From CAYNWK01 sp964400875 (GTDB taxonomy: Bacteria > Chloroflexota > Anaerolineae > Anaerolineales > UBA4823), in contig CAYNWK010000179.1 of NCBI GenBank assembly GCA_964400875.1, forward strand, positions 1-8,925: 8,925 nucleotides of DNA, read 5' to 3'. The stretch's first letter is position 1, and the number at the start of each line of letters is the position of its first letter. The notes below the pieces were generated by a model. It was not told the origin of the DNA. It searched no databases and was given only the letters and a program-made list of their open reading frames with translations. Position numbers and translations under genes: made by a program. Below are positions 5,883 to 8,925 of the stretch, one piece after another.

Positions 5883-6695
5883 ATGGAAAACTATATTTGC
5901 GTCACCTGCGGCGTACAGCACGGGGAAACCGAGGCGCCGCCCGAGCATTGTCCGATTTGCGAGGACGAAAGGCAGTACATCGGCCACAAAGGCCAGCGCT
6001 GGACGACTCCGGCTAAACTGAAGCGCGATCATCACAACCGCATCGAGGAGGTCGAGGCCAACCTGATCGGCATCGGCAGCGCGCCGGGTTTTGCCATTGG
6101 CCAGCGCGCCCTGCTCGTGCGGACTTCCAAGGGCAACGTGCTGTGGGACTGCATCAGCCTGCTGGATGACGCCACGGTCGAGGCCGTACGCGCGCTTGGG
6201 GGGATTGCAGCGATCGCCGTCTCGCACCCGCACCTGGCCGGGTCGATCGTGGATTGGAGCCAGGCTTTCGATCACGCGCCGATCTACTGGCACGCCGACA
6301 ACCGCCGGTGGGTGATGCGGCCCGATCCCGCCTACGTGTTCTGGGAGGGGGAGCGCGAATCGTTATTGGAGGGCATCACTTTGATCCGCTGCGGCGGTCA
6401 CTTCGAAGGCTCGGCGGCGCTGCACTGGGCGCAGGGCGCGGAGGGACGCGGGGCGCTGCTGACGGGCGATACCATGCAGGTCGCCCAGGACAGACGCTAC
6501 GTGAGCTTTATGTACAGCTACCCCAACATGATCCCCTTGAACAAGTCCGCCGTCGAACGCATCGTCAGAGCAGTCGAGCCTTTTGAATTTGAGCGCCTGT
6601 ACGGCGGCTGGTGGGATTACGTCGTGACGACAGAGGCCAAGCTGGCGGTGAAGCGTTCGGCGGAGCGGTATATCAAGGCGATCGCGGAGGAATAG
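5883..6695 (+). CDS. MBL-fold hydrolase-like protein with N-terminal zinc ribbon
   Basis: A 270-residue protein. Residues 1-30 form a rubredoxin-like zinc ribbon with C6-x2-C9 and C23-x2-C26 (CPICEDERQYI). The rest is a metallo-beta-lactamase fold: LLVRTSKGNVLWDC (77-90), SHPHLAG (114-120), CGGHFEGSAALHW (170-182) and LLTGDT (192-197). Likely metal ligands are H115, H117, H173 and D196. The usual HxHxDH motif is only HPH followed by LAGS, so the second-site Asp/His pair is missing and the protein may hold one metal. The conserved SFMYSYPNMIPL block (209-220) suggests a defined subfamily of unknown substrate. GAGGAG at 5871-5876 lies six bases before the ATG. It converges on the hydrolase gene with only 12 bases between stops. 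Confidence 0.82.
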   Translation: MENYICVTCGVQHGETEAPPEHCPICEDERQYIGHKGQRWTTPAKLKRDHHNRIEEVEANLIGIGSAPGFAIGQRALLVRTSKGNVLWDCISLLDDATVEAVRALGGIAAIAVSHPHLAGSIVDWSQAFDHAPIYWHADNRRWVMRPDPAYVFWEGERESLLEGITLIRCGGHFEGSAALHWAQGAEGRGALLTGDTMQVAQDRRYVSFMYSYPNMIPLNKSAVERIVRAVEPFEFERLYGGWWDYVVTTEAKLAVKRSAERYIKAIAEE

Positions 6696-6707
6696 AACGG
6701 GTTTTTG

Positions 6708-7529
6708 CTATCCTTCCACTGGGTTTTTCAAGAACTTCACAACCTGTTCGTGGATGACGCCTGACTGCAAGGCGCCCCGGTGACCCAATCCGGTGGTCTC
6801 GACAAATTGTGCGCATTTCCAAACCCTGGCTATGGCGCGACTGTCTTCGACGGGAGTAACCTCGTCCGCGGTATCGTGGAACATCAAGGTGGGGATATCG
6901 ATTCGCCGCACCATGACCTCGTTGATAATGGCGTCGAGCACCTCTCTTCCAAAATGGGCGTAGATCTTGGTAATCAGCGCCTCCAAGATCGCGTCTGGTA
7001 GGTTGGCGAGGGCTTGAAAACGCGGCAGGGAATCCATCAGACGGTTGAACGAGCCGAAGTAAACCAGCCGGGAAGGGGGCGGGAAATTTCTTTGGACCAA
7101 GGCATAAGAAGTGATCAGCGTCCCGAACGAATGCGCAATGATCGCTGCGAAGTTGCCCTCCCGCTCGGCGACTAAATCCATGGTTGGAGCGATCTCGAGC
7201 AGGTTGGTCATGCCCCCGTCGGACTGGCCGTGCGCGGGTTGGTCGTAAGCCACGACGCGGAATCCGGCAGACAATAGCGGATCCACAAAGCCCGTCATCT
7301 GGGCGCGAGCGCCACCCCAGCCATGCATCAGCAGCACGGCGGGTCCGCGCGCTCCCCAGGTGGTGACGGCCAGCTCACCGCCTTCAAACGGGATGTGATC
7401 GTTATATCCGCGCTTGAGGACGCTTTGCTCGTATGATTTTGTTTCATAACGAGCTGGTGTGAAAAAAGCCCGATAGGCTTTTTCGACGAATTGCCGGTTT
7501 GTTGTACGAGCAGATTTTAAAGTAGCCAT
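6708..7529 (-). CDS. Alpha/beta hydrolase under TetR control
   Basis: A 273-residue alpha/beta-hydrolase fold protein. Visible elements are VLLMHGWGG (65-73, oxyanion-hole HG), VVAYDQPAHGQSDG (92-105), the nucleophile elbow AHSFG (132-136) with Ser134, an acid in HDTADEVTP (218-226, probably D222) and His250 in GLGHRG. The triad is complete. The elbow's first Gly is Ala. There is no signal peptide, so the enzyme should be cytosolic. Esterase, lactonase or similar activity is possible and the substrate is unknown. The start ATG at 7529 has GAGAGG only two bases upstream, a cramped ribosome-binding site. Its promoter at 7542-7570 contains the same operator as the upstream tetR gene, so the TetR protein very likely represses it, and its inducer may relate to the substrate. 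Confidence 0.87.
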   Translation of the reverse strand: MATLKSARTTNRQFVEKAYRAFFTPARYETKSYEQSVLKRGYNDHIPFEGGELAVTTWGARGPAVLLMHGWGGARAQMTGFVDPLLSAGFRVVAYDQPAHGQSDGGMTNLLEIAPTMDLVAEREGNFAAIIAHSFGTLITSYALVQRNFPPPSRLVYFGSFNRLMDSLPRFQALANLPDAILEALITKIYAHFGREVLDAIINEVMVRRIDIPTLMFHDTADEVTPVEDSRAIARVWKCAQFVETTGLGHRGALQSGVIHEQVVKFLKNPVEG

Positions 7530-7541
7530 GGCCTCTCTCTC

Positions 7542-7570
7542 AATCTACTTACTACTTAGTAAGTTTTAAC
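7542..7570 (-). promoter_or_regulatory. Promoter of the hydrolase gene
   Basis: Read on the minus strand: GTTAAA (7565-7570), a 17-base spacer, then TAGATT (7542-7547). Both hexamers are weak, but the frame matches the tetR promoter exactly, with the operator in the spacer. Transcription would start about six bases before the ATG. Confidence 0.5.
7547..7564. promoter_or_regulatory. TetR operator, hydrolase copy
   Basis: ACTTAC-TACTTA-GTAAGT is an 18-base inverted repeat whose arms extend to 8 bp with a 2-base centre. The same ACTTAC-N6-GTAAGT occurs at 8166-8183 before tetR. It fills the spacer of the hydrolase promoter, so bound TetR would block RNA polymerase. Confidence 0.75.
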
Positions 7571-7581
7571 GGTAAAAAAAA

Positions 7582-8154
7582 TTAACCGAGCAGATCGCGC
7601 TTGTGCTGCTCGATTACTTCACGAAACTTGTCGGTCCCTAACGCCCGCGCCATTTGCAATGCGCCCTGCAGACTGGTCAGAATCAAGGCGGCTTTGCTGG
7701 CGGGTTCGCCGGTGAAGTGGAAAGCGCCCGCGTCTCTGCCTTCCTCGAGGGTGGCTTCAAGCCAGGCGAGCAATTCCTCGTGCAGCGCTTCGGTTTGACC
7801 CCGAAGTCCATCCGGGATCGAGTTGAACTCAGCCTCCAACACGCCTACCAGACAAACTTTGCCATGATCGGCGCGAAAATCCGCATAAATGCTGAAGAAC
7901 CAGTCCAATTTATCTTCGGGCGATAAGTCCTTTACCCGCGAATTATTGATCCACAACTTGAAGCGGTCCCGATAACGTTGAATGACCGCACAAGCCAAGT
8001 CCTGCTTGGTAGGGAAATGGTAGTGAATGGCAGCATTCTTCACGCCGAGTTGAGCGGCGATATGGGCATAGCTAAAGCCGTTGTAGCCTTTATCCTGCAG
8101 CAGGGATTCGGCTAAATTGAGGATCGTCCGTTTGGTGTTTGCAATCTTGACCAC
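7582..8154 (-). CDS. TetR/AcrR-family transcriptional regulator
   Basis: A 190-residue protein, the normal length for TetR repressors. The N-terminal DNA-binding domain (about 6-52) shows the family pattern: ILNLAESLLQDKGYNGFSYAHI in outline, then AAQLGVKNAAIHYHFPTK (33-50) as the recognition helix region. The C-terminal part (about 60-190) is the ligand-binding helical domain, with LEAEF, EELLAWLEATLEEG and LTSLQGALQMARALG. It should act as a ligand-released dimer repressor. Start is GTG at 8154. There is no ribosome-binding site, and the promoter places the transcript start at the GTG, so translation is probably leaderless. Operators lie at its own promoter and at the hydrolase promoter 52 bases downstream, giving autoregulation and joint control. 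The ligand is unknown. Confidence 0.92.
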   Translation of the reverse strand: MVKIANTKRTILNLAESLLQDKGYNGFSYAHIAAQLGVKNAAIHYHFPTKQDLACAVIQRYRDRFKLWINNSRVKDLSPEDKLDWFFSIYADFRADHGKVCLVGVLEAEFNSIPDGLRGQTEALHEELLAWLEATLEEGRDAGAFHFTGEPASKAALILTSLQGALQMARALGTDKFREVIEQHKRDLLG

Positions 8155-8160
8155 AGCAGT

Positions 8161-8189
8161 ATTTTACTTACTAGTAAGTAAGTTGTCAA
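8161..8189 (-). promoter_or_regulatory. Promoter of tetR (sigma70 type, leaderless)
   Basis: On the minus strand: a perfect TTGACA (8184-8189), a 17-base spacer, TAAAAT (8161-8166, 5 of 6 to TATAAT), then six bases to the GTG at 8154. This is the best promoter in the window. The operator occupies the spacer. Confidence 0.8.
8166..8183. promoter_or_regulatory. TetR operator, autoregulatory copy
   Basis: ACTTAC-TAGTAA-GTAAGT has the same arms and 6-base spacing as the site at 7547-7564. It overlaps a tighter 18-base perfect palindrome (8164-8181, centre CTAG), because GTAA is repeated in tandem. Two overlapping binding registers are therefore possible. It may also affect the divergent DinB gene. 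Confidence 0.8.
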
Positions 8190-8303
8190 GGCTGTTTCCT
8201 TGTTCTGTCACATCCAGGCGCTATGCAAAGATCAAAGGATGATAAGATCCTGGTAGAGTTGCCATACTCCCATTTCTTTGTCCAACCGAAAAGGCCTAAA
8301 ATT

Positions 8304-8765
8304 ATGGATAGACAACAGCTTCTCGACCGCCTCGACAGCGCGTGGGTATCACTCAAAGAGTCGTACGCCGGATTGCCAGAATCGCAGTTGACGGAAACTG
8401 GCGTCGCGGGGGATTGGTCTGTGAAAGATATCCTGGCACACGTGACCACCTGGGAGCAGGAAGCCATCAAGTACCTGCCGCTGATCCTTGAGGGAGCCAG
8501 GCCACCGCGGTACTCGACAAAGTACGGCGGCATCGATGCCTTCAATGCTCAGATGGCTGAACTGAAAAGCAGCCTTTCGCTCTCCGAAGTACTCAGCCAG
8601 CTGGATGAAACTCATCACCGGCTCGTCGAATACGTCCAGACCGTGCCCGAAGAGCATTTCGCCCGGGAGACGCGCTTCCGCCGTCGCTTGCGCTTCGACA
8701 CCTATAAACATTACGCAGAGCACGCCAAGATGATCCAGGAATGGCGGCAGCAGACAACCGGATAA
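8304..8765 (+). CDS. DinB-family (DinB_2-like) four-helix protein
   Basis: With the start at 8304 the protein has 153 residues, usual for small DinB_2-type proteins. Seen here: MDRQQLLDRLDSAWVSL at the N-terminus, WSVKDILAHVTTWEQEA (a typical helix-2 block with its metal-site His), PPRYSTKYGG, and YKHYAEHAKMIQEWR near the C-terminus, which supplies further His. These fit a metal-holding four-helix bundle of unknown reaction. An in-frame ATG at 8223 would add 27 residues that do not look like the family, so 8304 is preferred. Neither start has a strong ribosome-binding site. The gene is divergent from tetR and about 120 bases from its operator, so regulation by TetR is possible. It is only distantly like the other DinB protein here and not a recent duplicate. 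Confidence 0.75.
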   Translation: MDRQQLLDRLDSAWVSLKESYAGLPESQLTETGVAGDWSVKDILAHVTTWEQEAIKYLPLILEGARPPRYSTKYGGIDAFNAQMAELKSSLSLSEVLSQLDETHHRLVEYVQTVPEEHFARETRFRRRLRFDTYKHYAEHAKMIQEWRQQTTG

Positions 8766-8800
8766 AGACCTGTCGTCTACAGTTCAAGGAGAGAAATATC

Positions 8801-8890
8801 ATGCTTCTCCCATATTTAAAATGGCTGCATGTCCTGGCGGCGGTTACCGCCGTAGGCGCAAATATTACTTGTGACGGCTCTCCCCGCTAA
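8801..8890 (+). pseudogene. DUF2269-like membrane protein gene, interrupted after ~23 codons
   Basis: ATG at 8801 follows AAGGAG (GGAG at 8788-8791, nine bases upstream). It opens with MLLPYLKWLHVLAAVTAVGA and then NIT, the first membrane helix typical of DUF2269-type integral membrane proteins. After the Thr at 8867-8869 the reading leaves the family pattern, runs into the hairpin at 8877-8901 and stops at TAA 8888-8890. Only ~23 native codons remain. The gene was most likely broken by an insertion. The rest may lie beyond the window on the other side of the inserted element. Confidence 0.6.
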
Positions 8891-8925
8891 AGCGGGGGAG
8901 CATCTTGGGAAACGCTCGCCGCAAC
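8869..8925. mobile_element. Terminus of an IS200/IS605-like element (partial)
   Basis: An irregular hairpin spans 8877-8901. GCTC-T-CCCCGC pairs with GCGGGG-GAGC over ten base pairs, leaving T8881 unpaired, with loop TAAA. IS200/IS605 elements carry such subterminal hairpins with an extrahelical T, read by the Y1 transposase. A TTAC tetranucleotide (8865-8868), a known target for some members, lies eight bases before the stem. The hairpin starts just where the DUF2269-like gene breaks. No T-run follows, which argues against a terminator. Orientation is unclear: it could be a left end, or a right end of an element on the minus strand. No transposase or tnpB sequence lies inside the window. Confidence 0.5.

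Noticed and set aside
8223..8303. N-terminal extension of the second DinB protein from the ATG at 8223
   Set aside because: The 27 added residues do not fit the family, and the first ATG has no better ribosome-binding site than the one at 8304.
8877..8901. The right-edge hairpin as a rho-independent terminator
   Set aside because: It lies within the start of a reading frame, has no following T-run, and carries an unpaired T typical of transposon ends.

Overview
The window reads as an accessory stretch of a moderately GC-rich bacterial chromosome. A Chloroflexota (Anaerolineae-like) host is my best guess, from the PqqD/radical-SAM fusion gene and the general style of the hydrolase, DinB and TetR genes. 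This is an inference from family resemblance, not a search. The first ~540 bases are visibly more AT-rich than the rest and look acquired. No rRNA, tRNA or CRISPR array is visible. No gene-free stretch exceeds 300 bases.

Layout. (1) 66-440, minus: a CcbP-like calcium-binding protein, with a ribosome-binding site for another minus-strand gene at the left edge. (2) 539-1225, minus: a detached gene 3' end, then a RelE/ParE-type toxin and its antitoxin with an ATGA overlap. (3) 1421-3235, minus: a PqqD/radical-SAM-fold protein without its cluster cysteines, preceded by a YdeI/OmdA-like protein. The detached 3' end at 539-671 is a diverged copy of the end of the radical-SAM-like gene, so the toxin-antitoxin pair sits between two copies of that end. 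(4) 3236-3483: intergenic, with a long imperfect inverted repeat resembling an integron attC site. (5) 3484-4176, plus: a CPBP-family membrane protein with a catalytic His replaced by Tyr, convergent with a 5'-3' exonuclease (4208-5089, minus). (6) 5220-6695, plus: a DinB-fold protein and a zinc-ribbon/MBL-fold protein. (7) 6708-8154, minus: an alpha/beta hydrolase and, upstream of it, a TetR regulator. (8) 8304-8765, plus: a second DinB-fold protein. It is followed by a DUF2269-like membrane gene cut off after about 23 codons, where a hairpin like an IS200/IS605 terminus begins.

How the genes work together. The clearest circuit is TetR plus hydrolase. Each has a promoter whose 17-bp spacer is filled by ACTTAC-N6-GTAAGT, so the regulator very likely represses itself and the hydrolase. 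The tetR promoter also places the predicted transcript start at the GTG, implying a leaderless message. The exonuclease gene has the same -10-to-start spacing. The toxin-antitoxin pair is a self-contained operon. The YdeI-like and radical-SAM-like genes may be co-transcribed (51-bp gap). The most unusual items are the cysteine-less radical-SAM protein and its duplicated 3' end, the His-to-Tyr CPBP protein, the matched operator-in-spacer promoters, and the transposon-like hairpin at the right edge.
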